A stretch of DNA of 13,958 nt from JBBIJH01 sp037446075 (GCA_037446075.1 JBBIJH010000061.1:1-13958); one strand, 5' to 3'. Shown: positions 7,264 through 13,958, counted from the first letter of the stretch. The notes: generated from the sequence alone by a model not told the origin. A program made the numbers and translations.

Positions 7264-7980
7264 ATGCCCCGCGTTCTTGTGATAATTCCAACGTACGACG
7301 AGGCCGACAATATCTCGCGGTTGATCCCGGAGGTACTGAAGACGAACTCAGATCTTGAGGTTCTCATCGTGGATGACAACTCGCCCGACGGAACTGCCGA
7401 CATCGTCGGACGGATGATGGAGACGGAACCCCGGATCCATCTTATCCGGCGGGTGGGGAAGATGGGATTGGGAACCGCCTATGTGGAAGGCTTCAAATAC
7501 GCCATCAACCGGTGCTTTGACTATGTTTTTCAGATGGATGCGGATTTCTCCCACGATGCGCGCGAGCTGCCCAACTTTCTGGCCAGAATGGAGAAATACG
7601 ACCTCCTTATCGGGTCGCGCTATTGCAATGGCGTGCGCGTGGTAAACTGGCCGATCCGTCGCTTGCTCCTGAGCTACTTTGCAAACCTCTACACGCGTAT
7701 CATCACTGGCCTGCCGGTGAAAGATGCAACGGCGGGATTCAGATGCTTTCGCCGCAACGTGCTCGAAAGCATCGACCTCGGTGCGATCAAATCCAACGGA
7801 TATGCTTTCCAGATAGAGATGACATACAAAGCTTGGAAGAAGGGATTCCGTATTGGTGAGATCCCGATTACCTTTGTTGATCGACGTGTGGGAGTCTCGA
7901 AAATGTCGAAACGGATTGTGTACGAAGCGGTCTTTATGGTATGGAAGCTGAGATTGCGGAGTCTACTAGGACGATTGTGA
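7264..7980 (+). CDS. Polyprenol-phosphate mannosyltransferase-like GT2 (DPM1 type)
   Basis: This 238-residue GT2 has no membrane segment. VIIPTYDEADNI opens the domain, followed by IVDDNSPDGT, and MGLGTAYVEGF binds the nucleotide region. The metal motif is DADFSH (D92-D94). IGSRYCNG and ATAGFRCFRR are hallmarks of the dolichol-phosphate mannose synthase branch. DPM-type enzymes move mannose (or glucose in some bacterial relatives) from a GDP- or UDP-sugar to polyprenyl phosphate, making a donor for membrane GT-C enzymes acting outside the cell. It lacks the C-terminal GtrA-like membrane domain found in some homologues. No GT-C partner is seen in the window. An AAAGGGAG site (7247-7254) precedes the ATG by nine bases. 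It ends nine bases before the fusion gene, so the two are likely co-transcribed. The exact sugar is inferred. Confidence 0.9.
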   Translation: MPRVLVIIPTYDEADNISRLIPEVLKTNSDLEVLIVDDNSPDGTADIVGRMMETEPRIHLIRRVGKMGLGTAYVEGFKYAINRCFDYVFQMDADFSHDARELPNFLARMEKYDLLIGSRYCNGVRVVNWPIRRLLLSYFANLYTRIITGLPVKDATAGFRCFRRNVLESIDLGAIKSNGYAFQIEMTYKAWKKGFRIGEIPITFVDRRVGVSKMSKRIVYEAVFMVWKLRLRSLLGRL

Positions 7981-7989
7981 GTTCACTCG

Positions 7990-10056
7990 ATGGATCTTTC
8001 CGTTATCATCGTCAACTATAATGTCAGGAGTTTTCTCGAGAACGCCCTCGTCTCGATCGAGAAGGCGCTCCAAGGTCGCCTCGGAACCGGAAAACAAATT
8101 GCTGGAGAAATCATTGTCGTTGACAATGCGTCAGACGACGGTAGCGTGGAGCTTGTGCGAAAGAAATTTCCCGGTGTTCAGCTCATTGTGGAAAAAGAAA
8201 ACCTCGGGTTCGCCCGGGCAAACAACATCGCGCTGGCTCAATCGCGCGGCCGCTATCTCCTTCTGATCAACCCGGATACAATTGTTCAGGAGAACACCTT
8301 CGCCGTCTTGATCGATTTCTTCGAGGCGCGCCCGGATGTGGGCGCCGCCGGGTGCAAAATCCTCAATCCGGACGGCTCGCTGCAGCTTGCCTGCCGTAGA
8401 AGCTTCCCTTCCCCTTGGGTCTCCTTTACGAAGACAATAGGCTTGAGTGCGGTGTTCCCGAGGAGCCGGCTTTTCGGCCGCTATAATCTCACGTACCTCG
8501 ACCCGGACGAGATTCATGAGGTGGATGCTCTCAGCGGTTCTTTTATGATGGTTCGACGAGAAGTCTACGAACGCGTCGGCGGGCTGGATGAGAGTTTCTT
8601 CATGTACGGCGAGGACCTCGATTGGTGCTATCGGATTCAACAGGCCGGATGGAAAATCTATTACGTCCCGTCGACACAGATCATTCACTACAAAGGCGAG
8701 AGTGCGAAGCGCAGCGAGATCGATGATGTGAAAACCTTCTACCATGCCATGCATTTGTTTGTCCAAAAACATCTTAGTGGTTCCATTCTTGTCGAAATCT
8801 TCCTTCGCGGGGGAATCATTCTGCGGTGGACTCTCGCTTTCATCGGACGAATCGGGAAGCCACTCCTCTTCACAGCTATCGACTTCGTCTTGATTGACCT
8901 CAGCATCCTACTCGGAGAGTTTCTCTGGCTCGGCAGAGTGTTCCATTTTCCGCGTTACGCGTATCCGATCATTCTGACCGTCCCGGCTCTGATTTTTGTT
9001 ACGCTGCTTTTTTCTCTGGGGGTTTACACGACACGCAAGTTCTCTCTGACGCGGACAACGCTCGCAACCTTTCTCGCCTTCCTTTTCATCTCGTCGCTTA
9101 CATTTTTTTTCAAGGACTATGCCTTTAGCCGGGCTGTCGTGGTCATTTCAAGCGGCTTGAGTCTTGTCCTTCTACTGACATGGAGGATCATCGGACGAGT
9201 TCTGGGGAAAGTAGGTCGGTTGGGTCGTGGTGGCCTTTTCGGGAGAAGAACTCTCATCGTGGGAGTTGGGGATTCCGGCCAAGAAGTCCTGAGGAAGCTC
9301 CGGTCTCGGCTGGTCGACGGTTATGATATCGTAGGCTTCATTGACGTGAATCGTCAGCGGCTTGGTGAGAAGATTATGGGTGTGGAAATTCTGGGGAGTG
9401 TGGCCAACATCGGGAAAATTATTGAGGAGAAGAAGGTGACCGACGTAATCTTTTCGACGGATGCGCTTTCCTATGCTGATATTCTCTCCGTCATCAGCCG
9501 CAGCCGGGACCGCTCTGTGAATTTCCGGCTTGTGCCCAGCAGCATCGAAGTGATCATCGGGAAGACGCACATCGATCAACTTGATGATATTCCTCTTCTG
9601 GACATCGAGTATAACATTGATCGACTTTCCAACCGCGTCACAAAGCGCACCTTCGACGTTGTTGTATCACTTTTGCTTCTTCTCAGCCTTGGTCCCTTCC
9701 TTCTGCTGAAGGGAATCTTTGTACGCACAGGGAAAGAGAAATCGTATCGGCTTCTTCATTTGCTCTCTGGGGTTTTGAAAGGGGAGATGAGTCTCGTCGG
9801 GCCGATGAGAGAATCCACTGTCGCTTCGCAGAATTCTCGGTCTGCAAACAAGAGTCTTTATCTGGGCAAGCCTGGGCTTACGGGACTTGCGCAACTAAGT
9901 CCGCAGCCGGAGATTACAAACGGAGAGATCGAGAAGTACAACCTCTACTACGCGAAGAACCAATCGCTTTGGCTCGATGCGGAGATCCTGTCGAAATTTC
10001 TGCTCCAGTCATTGAAAAGGGGGAAAGGAGGTTCGTATGCCAAGAGCCGTGCTTGA
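7990..10056 (+). CDS. Fusion: GT2 glycosyltransferase + membrane/Rossmann + degenerate PGT domain
   Basis: This single 688-residue frame joins two enzyme types. Residues about 1-260 are a GT2 domain (VIIVNYNVRSF, IVVDNASDDGS, NPDT with D96, GEDLDW with E208-D209), close to WbbL-like rhamnosyltransferases and apparently active. Residues about 265-400 hold four or five membrane segments. Residues about 418-540 are a CoA_binding_3-like Rossmann domain with an intact glycine loop, LIVGVGDSG. From K552 (KRTFDV) comes a Bac_transf-like domain of only about 135 residues. It keeps the membrane helix, GEMSLVGP (about 599-606) and PGLTGLAQ (628-635). It lacks about 54 residues compared with the PGT at 4683, including the RVGKDG...FRSM region and the catalytic Asp-Glu, and PRP reads PMR. 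The frame is uninterrupted, so this is not a frameshift. It probably cannot transfer a sugar phosphate and may anchor or regulate the GT2. The 3' end overlaps accA by 20 bases. Confidence 0.88.
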   Translation: MDLSVIIVNYNVRSFLENALVSIEKALQGRLGTGKQIAGEIIVVDNASDDGSVELVRKKFPGVQLIVEKENLGFARANNIALAQSRGRYLLLINPDTIVQENTFAVLIDFFEARPDVGAAGCKILNPDGSLQLACRRSFPSPWVSFTKTIGLSAVFPRSRLFGRYNLTYLDPDEIHEVDALSGSFMMVRREVYERVGGLDESFFMYGEDLDWCYRIQQAGWKIYYVPSTQIIHYKGESAKRSEIDDVKTFYHAMHLFVQKHLSGSILVEIFLRGGIILRWTLAFIGRIGKPLLFTAIDFVLIDLSILLGEFLWLGRVFHFPRYAYPIILTVPALIFVTLLFSLGVYTTRKFSLTRTTLATFLAFLFISSLTFFFKDYAFSRAVVVISSGLSLVLLLTWRIIGRVLGKVGRLGRGGLFGRRTLIVGVGDSGQEVLRKLRSRLVDGYDIVGFIDVNRQRLGEKIMGVEILGSVANIGKIIEEKKVTDVIFSTDALSYADILSVISRSRDRSVNFRLVPSSIEVIIGKTHIDQLDDIPLLDIEYNIDRLSNRVTKRTFDVVVSLLLLLSLGPFLLLKGIFVRTGKEKSYRLLHLLSGVLKGEMSLVGPMRESTVASQNSRSANKSLYLGKPGLTGLAQLSPQPEITNGEIEKYNLYYAKNQSLWLDAEILSKFLLQSLKRGKGGSYAKSRA
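10024..10032 (+). promoter_or_regulatory. Strong ribosome binding site of accA, inside the fusion gene
   Basis: AAAGGAGGT lies four bases before the accA ATG at 10037. It is the strongest Shine-Dalgarno match in the window and sits within the last codons of the upstream gene. This implies translational coupling or independent strong loading of ribosomes. Confidence 0.75.
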
Positions 10057-10987
10057 TTTCGAAAAGCCCATCATCGACCTTGAAGAGAAAATCGCAGAGA
10101 TGAAAAAATTCTCCAACAATCTCGACATCGGAGACGAGATTGCCGAGCTAGAGAAAAAGGTAAAGCAGCTGCAGGAGAGCGTCTTCACAAATTTGACTCG
10201 ATGGCAAAAGGTGCAGCTGGCCCGGCATCCGGATCGCCCCTATACCCTCGACTACATCAACCTCATGACGTCCGATTTCGTCGAGCTTCATGGTGACCGC
10301 CTCTTCCGCGACGACAAGGCGCTTGTTGGCGGCTTCGCGAAGCTGGACGGTCGAACGGTGATGATCCTCGGACAGCAGAAGGGGCGCGACACAAAATCAA
10401 ACCTCTACCGGAACTTCGGCATGATGCAACCGGACGGTTACCGAAAGGCACTCCGGTTGATGAAGCTTGCAGCAAAATTCGGGAAGCCCATCATCACTCT
10501 CATCGATACCCCGGGTGCCTATCCCGGCCTCGAGGCAGAAGAGCGCGGGCAGGCGGAAGCGATTGCGCGGAACCTCTATGAAATGTCTCGCCTACCTGTG
10601 CCCATCCTTGTCGTCGTGATTGGCGAGGGGGCTTCGGGTGGGGCTCTCGGCATCGGTGTAGGAGACAGAATCTTGATGATGGAATACACGTGGTACTCTG
10701 TGATCTCTCCCGAATCCTGCTCCAGCATCCTGTGGCGAAGCTGGGATTACAAAGAACAGGCAGCGGAGGCGCTGAAGCTCACTGCTCCTGACTTATTGGA
10801 GGAAGGATTGATTGATCGCATAGTCCCGGAGCCACCAGGCGGTGCCCATCGGGACCCCCAGCGAGCCGCGATGATTCTGAAAGAGGTTTTGACAGAAGAA
10901 CTAAAAGTCCTCGACAAGATGAAGCCAGCGAGGTTGTTAAAGAAGCGAGAGGAGAAATTTGCAAAGATGGGTGCCTGGCACGAGTAA
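10037..10987 (+). CDS. accA: Acetyl-CoA carboxylase carboxyltransferase subunit alpha
   Basis: The 316-residue product has the usual AccA length. An N-terminal helical segment (FEKPIIDLEEKIAEM, then a second coiled stretch) leads into RHPDRPYTLDYI and FVELHGDRLF. The crotonase-like carboxyltransferase core includes GGFAKLDGRTVMILGQQKGR, DTPGAYPGLEAEERGQ, the oxyanion-hole glycines in GEGASGGALG (196-205) and SVISPESCSSILW. AccA with AccD transfers the carboxyl group from biotin on AccB to acetyl-CoA, giving malonyl-CoA for fatty acid synthesis in the cytoplasm. accD, accB and accC are not in the window, which is common because accA often stands alone. It is unusual that accA starts 20 bases inside the glycan fusion gene, tying its expression to that operon. 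The zinc ribbon of the enzyme is on AccD, so its absence here is normal. Identification is very secure. Confidence 0.98.
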   Translation: MPRAVLDFEKPIIDLEEKIAEMKKFSNNLDIGDEIAELEKKVKQLQESVFTNLTRWQKVQLARHPDRPYTLDYINLMTSDFVELHGDRLFRDDKALVGGFAKLDGRTVMILGQQKGRDTKSNLYRNFGMMQPDGYRKALRLMKLAAKFGKPIITLIDTPGAYPGLEAEERGQAEAIARNLYEMSRLPVPILVVVIGEGASGGALGIGVGDRILMMEYTWYSVISPESCSSILWRSWDYKEQAAEALKLTAPDLLEEGLIDRIVPEPPGGAHRDPQRAAMILKEVLTEELKVLDKMKPARLLKKREEKFAKMGAWHE

Positions 10988-11013
10988 GTTCTCGCCGCTT
11001 CTGAACGCAGTTA

Positions 11014-11024
11014 GGTTCTGAACC
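11014..11024. repeat. Short palindrome with a nearby direct repeat in the accA-thioesterase gap
   Basis: GGTTCTGAACC is a perfect 11-base palindrome with a single central base. TTCTGAAC occurs at 10999-11006 and again at 11016-11023, a 17-base repeat step. This could be an operator, or chance in a 62-base gap. No T-run follows, so it is not a terminator. Confidence 0.25.
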
Positions 11025-11049
11025 ATCTATCAATTCACACGGGCATCTC

Positions 11050-11496
11050 ATGATATCCTCGACGACAAGAATTCGCGTCCGTTATGCCGACACGGATCAG
11101 ATGAGAGTTGTCTATTACTCTAAGTATCTAGAATATTTTGAACAGGGCAGAAGTGATCTCCTCCGAGAGATCGGACTCCCGTATCCGGAGATCGAGAAGC
11201 TTGGATACTATCTTCCGGTCGTCGAAGCCTATGTGAAGTACATCCAGCCGGCGCGGTATGATGATCTGCTCGAAGTAAAAACGACACTGAAAGAAACACC
11301 CGCAGCCCGCATTCGGATCCATTATGAAATTGCACGCCCCGAGGATTCCATCCCCGTTGCGGAGGGGCATACCGTTCATAGCATTCTGAACGCGCAAACT
11401 GGAAAACCCGTCAGAGCGCCCCAGTTTCTCATCGAAGCGATTTCAGCTGCGCTCAGAAAAGCAGAGAAGGAAAAACAACTTCTACAGGAGGCCTGA
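11050..11496 (+). CDS. ybgC: YbgC/4HBT-family acyl-CoA thioesterase (hot-dog fold)
   Basis: This 148-residue protein begins RIRVRYADTDQMRVVYYSKYLEYF-like, the signature of YbgC thioesterases; the second Asp of ADTD (D16) matches the catalytic Asp of the 4-hydroxybenzoyl-CoA thioesterase family. The later YIQPARYDDLLEVKT and IHYEI segments continue the hot-dog fold. Family members hydrolyse short-chain or phospholipid-related acyl-CoA esters in the cytoplasm. In Proteobacteria YbgC sits beside the Tol-Pal genes, which are absent here. It follows accA by 62 bases and overlaps the next gene by one base (TGATG), so it is cotranslated with the small zinc-ribbon protein. Closeness to accA hints at a lipid-related role, but substrate is not visible. 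The start ATG has no clear ribosome site; an alternative start seems unlikely because the family motif begins only a few residues in. Confidence 0.88.
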   Translation: MISSTTRIRVRYADTDQMRVVYYSKYLEYFEQGRSDLLREIGLPYPEIEKLGYYLPVVEAYVKYIQPARYDDLLEVKTTLKETPAARIRIHYEIARPEDSIPVAEGHTVHSILNAQTGKPVRAPQFLIEAISAALRKAEKEKQLLQEA

Positions 11497-11663
11497 TGCT
11501 TAGCAAAGAACTGCTTGAAATCCTTTGTTGCCCAAAGTGTAAGGGAGATCTTCTCTATGAACCAGAGAAAAGCACTTTGACCTGTAAACAGTGTGGAAAA
11601 GTCTACGAGGTCAAGGACGACATCCCGATCATGTTGGTCGACGATGAGGAAGAGAAGGAATAG
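11496..11663 (+). CDS. Trm112-like small zinc-ribbon protein (UPF0434/YcaR type)
   Basis: This 55-residue protein begins MLSKELLEILCCPKCKGDL. Two cysteine pairs, C12-x2-C15 and C30-x2-C33, would bind zinc. The centre YEPEKSTLTC and the tail VYEVKDDIPIMLVDD are typical of the Trm112 family (Pfam Trm112p; YcaR in E. coli). Eukaryotic and archaeal Trm112 activates several methyltransferases; the job of the bacterial form is poorly known. The C-terminus is a short acidic run. The ATG overlaps the thioesterase stop by one base and has the site AGGAGG (11486-11491) four bases upstream, so expression is coupled. The distant SAM methyltransferase at 598-1350 is an imaginable but unsupported partner. 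Identification by motif and size is good; function is not established. Confidence 0.85.
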   Translation: MLSKELLEILCCPKCKGDLLYEPEKSTLTCKQCGKVYEVKDDIPIMLVDDEEEKE

Positions 11664-11723
11664 GGGAATGAGCGTCTCGTCGGCGAGTCCGTCTTTGAAG
11701 CACCATACTGCAAGCCCTCCTGA

Positions 11724-13190
11724 ATGTTCGAGCAATTGAAGCGACTCGGGGCCGAGACGGCAATTTACGGCGTCAGCACGATTGTCGGTCGATTCCTTAC
11801 CTTCCTCCTGGTCCCTTTCTACACGAACGTTCTTCCCAGCACGAGCGATTACGGAATCGTCGCTACTGTCTATGCGTATGTCGCGTTTGTCAACGTGATC
11901 TATGGCTATGGAATGGAATCGGCGTATTTCCGCTATGCTTCGGCTCTCGAAATAGGGGATGCAAGGCTGAACTTCAGTACGCCGTTTATATCGCTCGTTC
12001 TTACGTCCTTCGCTTTCTCCTCTCTCCTTCATCTCGTATCTTCACCTCTAGCAAATCTGATTGGCATTGGCCAGACTCACGCAAAGCTGGTCGCCTACGC
12101 CGCGTGGATCCTGTTCTTCGATACAGTCTGCGTCCTTCCGTTTGCTTCTCTTCGGCTCAAGAACCGGGCGAAACATTTCGCGGCGATTAAGTTACTCAAC
12201 ATTGCGGCGAATGCCTTGCTGAACGTGATTCTGCTGCTGAAGTTCAAGCTCGGTGTAGAGGGAATTTTTCTGAGCGGGGTGATTTCCTCCGGGCTGACGA
12301 CGGTTCTTCTGCTGCCGGTTATTGCGAAGCAGTTTCAGCTGGAGTTTCATCCCGGCCTTTACAAACACCTGCTTCGTTTCGGCTTGCCGCTCATCCCCGC
12401 GGCGCTGGCGGGGATCGCTCTCCAGGTTATCGATCGACCGATTCTCAAGGCACTGACGGATGATAGCACGGTGGGCATTTATCAGGCAAATTACCGACTG
12501 GGGATTTTCATGATGCTTGTCGTGTCCATGTTCGAGTATGCGTGGCGCCCGTTTTTCTTGCAGACAATGAGAGAGCCGAATGCAAAGCAAATCTATGCTC
12601 GCGTAATGACGTACTTCCTTCTGGCAGCGGCGTTCGTTTTTCTCTTTTTCTCCCTGTTCATAAGTGATCTCGTTCGCATCCGGGTATTTGGTTATCACCT
12701 TATCAAGCAGGAATACTGGAGTGGACTACCGATCGTCCCGGTGGTTCTCCTTGCCTATATCTTTACAGGTATTAATACTGTTCTTGTTGCCGGAGTCCAT
12801 ATCCAGAAGAAAACATATATTTTCCCTTACACGACTGGTTTTGGGGCCGTGGTTAATATAGCAGGGAACTACTTCCTTATCCCAATCCTGGGAATGATGG
12901 GAGCGGCTATCGCGACGCTCCTCAGTTACATGGCGATGGCTGCTGCCATGTTTGTTGCTGTCCAACGTTTTTACCATGTCGATTACGAACTGACGCGGAT
13001 CGGGAAGCTCGCACTCGTCACACTTCTAATCTTTGTAGTTTATTCCTTTCTTGCTGTGGAGCCTGGTGCGGCACGTGCTCTTCTCTTCAAATCTCTTCTT
13101 TTCATCGCTTTCCCAACTCTTCTCCTTGTCTCAAGGTTTTTCAACTCAAGCGAGGTGGATTTCCTGAAGCGCCTCTCTGGCGTGAAGTGA
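11724..13190 (+). CDS. Wzx-type polysaccharide flippase (MOP/MATE superfamily)
   Basis: This 488-residue membrane protein has roughly a dozen or more hydrophobic segments spread over the whole length. It begins with the usual flippase N-terminus (FEQLKRLGAETAIYG, then RFLTFLLVPFYTNVL and YGIVATVYAY), as in Polysacc_synt/Polysacc_synt_C proteins. Wzx-like proteins move undecaprenyl-diphosphate-linked oligosaccharides across the inner membrane. It is the likely exporter of the glycan made by the upstream transferases, though it is separated from them by accA, the thioesterase and the zinc-ribbon gene. A stop codon sits immediately before the ATG, so the start cannot be earlier in this frame; no clear ribosome site is seen. 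No Wzy polymerase gene is in the window, so polymerisation, if any, is encoded elsewhere. MurJ is unlikely because its typical motifs were not noticed; a teichuronic/lipid III flippase is the other option. Confidence 0.9.
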   Translation: MFEQLKRLGAETAIYGVSTIVGRFLTFLLVPFYTNVLPSTSDYGIVATVYAYVAFVNVIYGYGMESAYFRYASALEIGDARLNFSTPFISLVLTSFAFSSLLHLVSSPLANLIGIGQTHAKLVAYAAWILFFDTVCVLPFASLRLKNRAKHFAAIKLLNIAANALLNVILLLKFKLGVEGIFLSGVISSGLTTVLLLPVIAKQFQLEFHPGLYKHLLRFGLPLIPAALAGIALQVIDRPILKALTDDSTVGIYQANYRLGIFMMLVVSMFEYAWRPFFLQTMREPNAKQIYARVMTYFLLAAAFVFLFFSLFISDLVRIRVFGYHLIKQEYWSGLPIVPVVLLAYIFTGINTVLVAGVHIQKKTYIFPYTTGFGAVVNIAGNYFLIPILGMMGAAIATLLSYMAMAAAMFVAVQRFYHVDYELTRIGKLALVTLLIFVVYSFLAVEPGAARALLFKSLLFIAFPTLLLVSRFFNSSEVDFLKRLSGVK

Positions 13191-13192
13191 TG

Positions 13193-13221
13193 GATTTTCG
13201 AGCGAGTTTTTCTTATATTTG
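13193..13221 (+). promoter_or_regulatory. prfA: Possible Bacteroidota-type promoter of prfA
   Basis: TATATTTG at 13214-13221 matches the TAnnTTTG -7 box known from Bacteroidota. A TTTTC lies about 15 bases upstream where a TTTG -33 box is expected; that part is a poor match. It falls in the 54-base gap before prfA, 23 bases before its ATG. The call is tentative. Confidence 0.35.
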
Positions 13222-13244
13222 TTTTAACTTGGAAAGAGGCGAGG

Positions 13245-13958
13245 ATGTTTGCAAAGCTCGAGAAAATGAAAGCACGCTTCGAGGAATTAACTCAGCTCCT
13301 CAGCACCCCCGAGGTTGTTTCGAATCCAGAGCGTTACCGGGCTTTGGCAAAAGAGCGAAGCGATCTTGAGGAGACGGTGCAGGTGTTTGAAAAATACCGG
13401 AAGGTGAAGAGAGATCTTGAGGGCAACAGGGAAATACTGTTTGAGACGAAAGATCCGGAGTTGCGCGCGATCGCGGAAAGCGAATTGAATGAACTTGAGC
13501 AGAAGGCCGCGGAGCTCGAGAGGCAACTGAAATCATTACTGATTCCCAAGGATCCAAACGACGCGAAAAACGCCATCGTGGAGATTCGCGCTGGAACGGG
13601 TGGCGAGGAGGCCGCACTCTTCGCGGCCGACTTATTCCGTATGTACACACGTTTTGCCGACCGACAAGGTTGGCGAGTAGATCTTATCAATAGTAATGAG
13701 ACGGGTCGGGGAGGTTTCAAAGAGATTGTGTTTGCGGTCAACGGAAAAGATGCCTACGGGACTCTGAAGTATGAAAGTGGAGTCCACCGTGTGCAGAGGG
13801 TTCCCGAGACCGAAGCCAGTGGCCGGATTCACACCTCGGCTGCATCAGTTGCCGTCCTCCCCGAGATCGAGGAAGTGGAACTCGAAATCAACCCCGGTGA
13901 TTTACGGATTGACGTTTACAGGGCGGGTGGGCGCGGGGGGCAGAATGTAAACAAAGTG
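13245..13958 (+). CDS. prfA: Peptide chain release factor 1, 5' part (3'-truncated by window edge)
   Basis: The visible 238 residues run from an ATG preceded by GAGGCGAGG to the window edge. The N-terminal helical domain (FEELTQLLSTPEVVSNPERY) is RF1-type. The central part has VEIRAGTGGEEAALFAADL. The stop-codon-recognition tripeptide is PET (187-189) in RVPETEASGRIHTS; the PxT class reads UAA and UAG, whereas RF2 has SPF. The catalytic GGQ is at 231-233. The surrounding residues are RAGGRGGQNVN rather than the E. coli RASGAGGQHVN-like form, so the residue two before the Gln-side glycine is Arg. RF1 releases finished peptides from the ribosome in the cytoplasm. The rest of domain 3 and the C-terminus lie outside the window; in many bacteria prmC, which methylates the GGQ glutamine, follows. 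Identification is secure. Confidence 0.97.
   Translation, partial: MFAKLEKMKARFEELTQLLSTPEVVSNPERYRALAKERSDLEETVQVFEKYRKVKRDLEGNREILFETKDPELRAIAESELNELEQKAAELERQLKSLLIPKDPNDAKNAIVEIRAGTGGEEAALFAADLFRMYTRFADRQGWRVDLINSNETGRGGFKEIVFAVNGKDAYGTLKYESGVHRVQRVPETEASGRIHTSAASVAVLPEIEEVELEINPGDLRIDVYRAGGRGGQNVNKV

Noticed and set aside
8131..8772. A 213-residue minus-strand frame opposite the GT2 part of the fusion protein
   Set aside because: The plus-strand GT2 motifs are clear; the opposite frame has no recognisable domain.
9643..9783. A frameshift or assembly error as the cause of the missing PGT core in the fusion protein
   Set aside because: The DNA between the first helix and VLKG is continuous and short, and the flanking motifs are in one frame. 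The core is absent from the DNA, not hidden in another frame. A real deletion in the sampled genome cannot be excluded.
11668..11739. A 23-codon open frame between the zinc-ribbon gene and the flippase
   Set aside because: It is short, has no family features, and overlaps the flippase start; chance is sufficient.
11376..12032. A 218-residue minus-strand frame across the thioesterase, zinc-ribbon and flippase genes
   Set aside because: It spans three well-supported plus-strand genes and has no domain signature.
12192..12698. A 168-residue minus-strand frame inside the flippase gene
   Set aside because: It is highly charged, as expected from antisense of a membrane protein, and has no motif.
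1..13958. tRNA, rRNA, CRISPR array, insertion sequence or rho-independent terminator
   Set aside because: No cloverleaf, repeat-spacer pattern, transposase motif, or stem followed by a T-run was seen by eye on either strand.

Overview
This window is about 14 kb from a bacterial chromosome or assembled contig. It carries most of a surface-polysaccharide locus (O-antigen, exopolysaccharide or S-layer-glycan type) that runs into housekeeping genes. All genes but one lie on the + strand and are tightly packed, with several overlaps, so most of the + strand probably forms one or a few long transcripts. The organism cannot be named with certainty. A double-membrane bacterium of the Bacteroidota/Chlorobi/Ignavibacteria (FCB) group is a reasonable guess. 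It rests on an FCB-like TAnnTTTG promoter motif before prfA, on mixed use of Shine-Dalgarno sites, and on the gene content. This is inference only.

Region 1 (1-3779) looks AT-richer by eye. It holds the C-terminal part of a GT4 glycosyltransferase, a convergent minus-strand SAM methyltransferase, and a three-gene heptose cassette: a sugar-1-phosphate nucleotidyltransferase (HddC-like), a GHMP sugar kinase (HddA-like) and a SIS-domain phosphoheptose isomerase (GmhA-like). Together these would convert sedoheptulose 7-phosphate towards an NDP-activated, probably GDP-D-glycero-alpha-D-manno-, heptose. The bisphosphate phosphatase step (GmhB) is not in the window.

Region 2 (3821-10056) looks GC-richer. 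It holds a GT2 glycosyltransferase, a polyprenyl-phosphate sugar-phosphate transferase (initiating PGT, WbaP/WcaJ type), a DegT/DnrJ/EryC1 aminotransferase, a polyprenol-phosphate mannosyltransferase-like GT2, and a 688-residue fusion of a GT2 with a PGT-like membrane protein. The PGT part of the fusion has lost about 54 residues of its core, including the catalytic Asp-Glu dyad. It therefore looks like a pseudoenzyme fused to an apparently active glycosyltransferase.

Region 3 (10037-13958) holds accA (acetyl-CoA carboxylase alpha), a YbgC-type thioesterase, a 55-residue Trm112-like zinc-ribbon protein, a Wzx-type flippase, and the 5' part of prfA (release factor 1), which runs off the window. 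accA overlaps the end of the fusion gene and has a very strong ribosome binding site.

A plausible scheme is as follows. The PGT at 4683 starts a glycan on undecaprenyl phosphate. The GT2 and GT4 enzymes extend it, using heptose and an amino sugar among other residues. The flippase at 11724 exports the product. No Wzy polymerase, Wzz or ligase, and no tRNA, rRNA, CRISPR array or insertion sequence, was seen. No gene-free stretch exceeds 300 bases; the longest is the 130-base gap before the heptose cassette.
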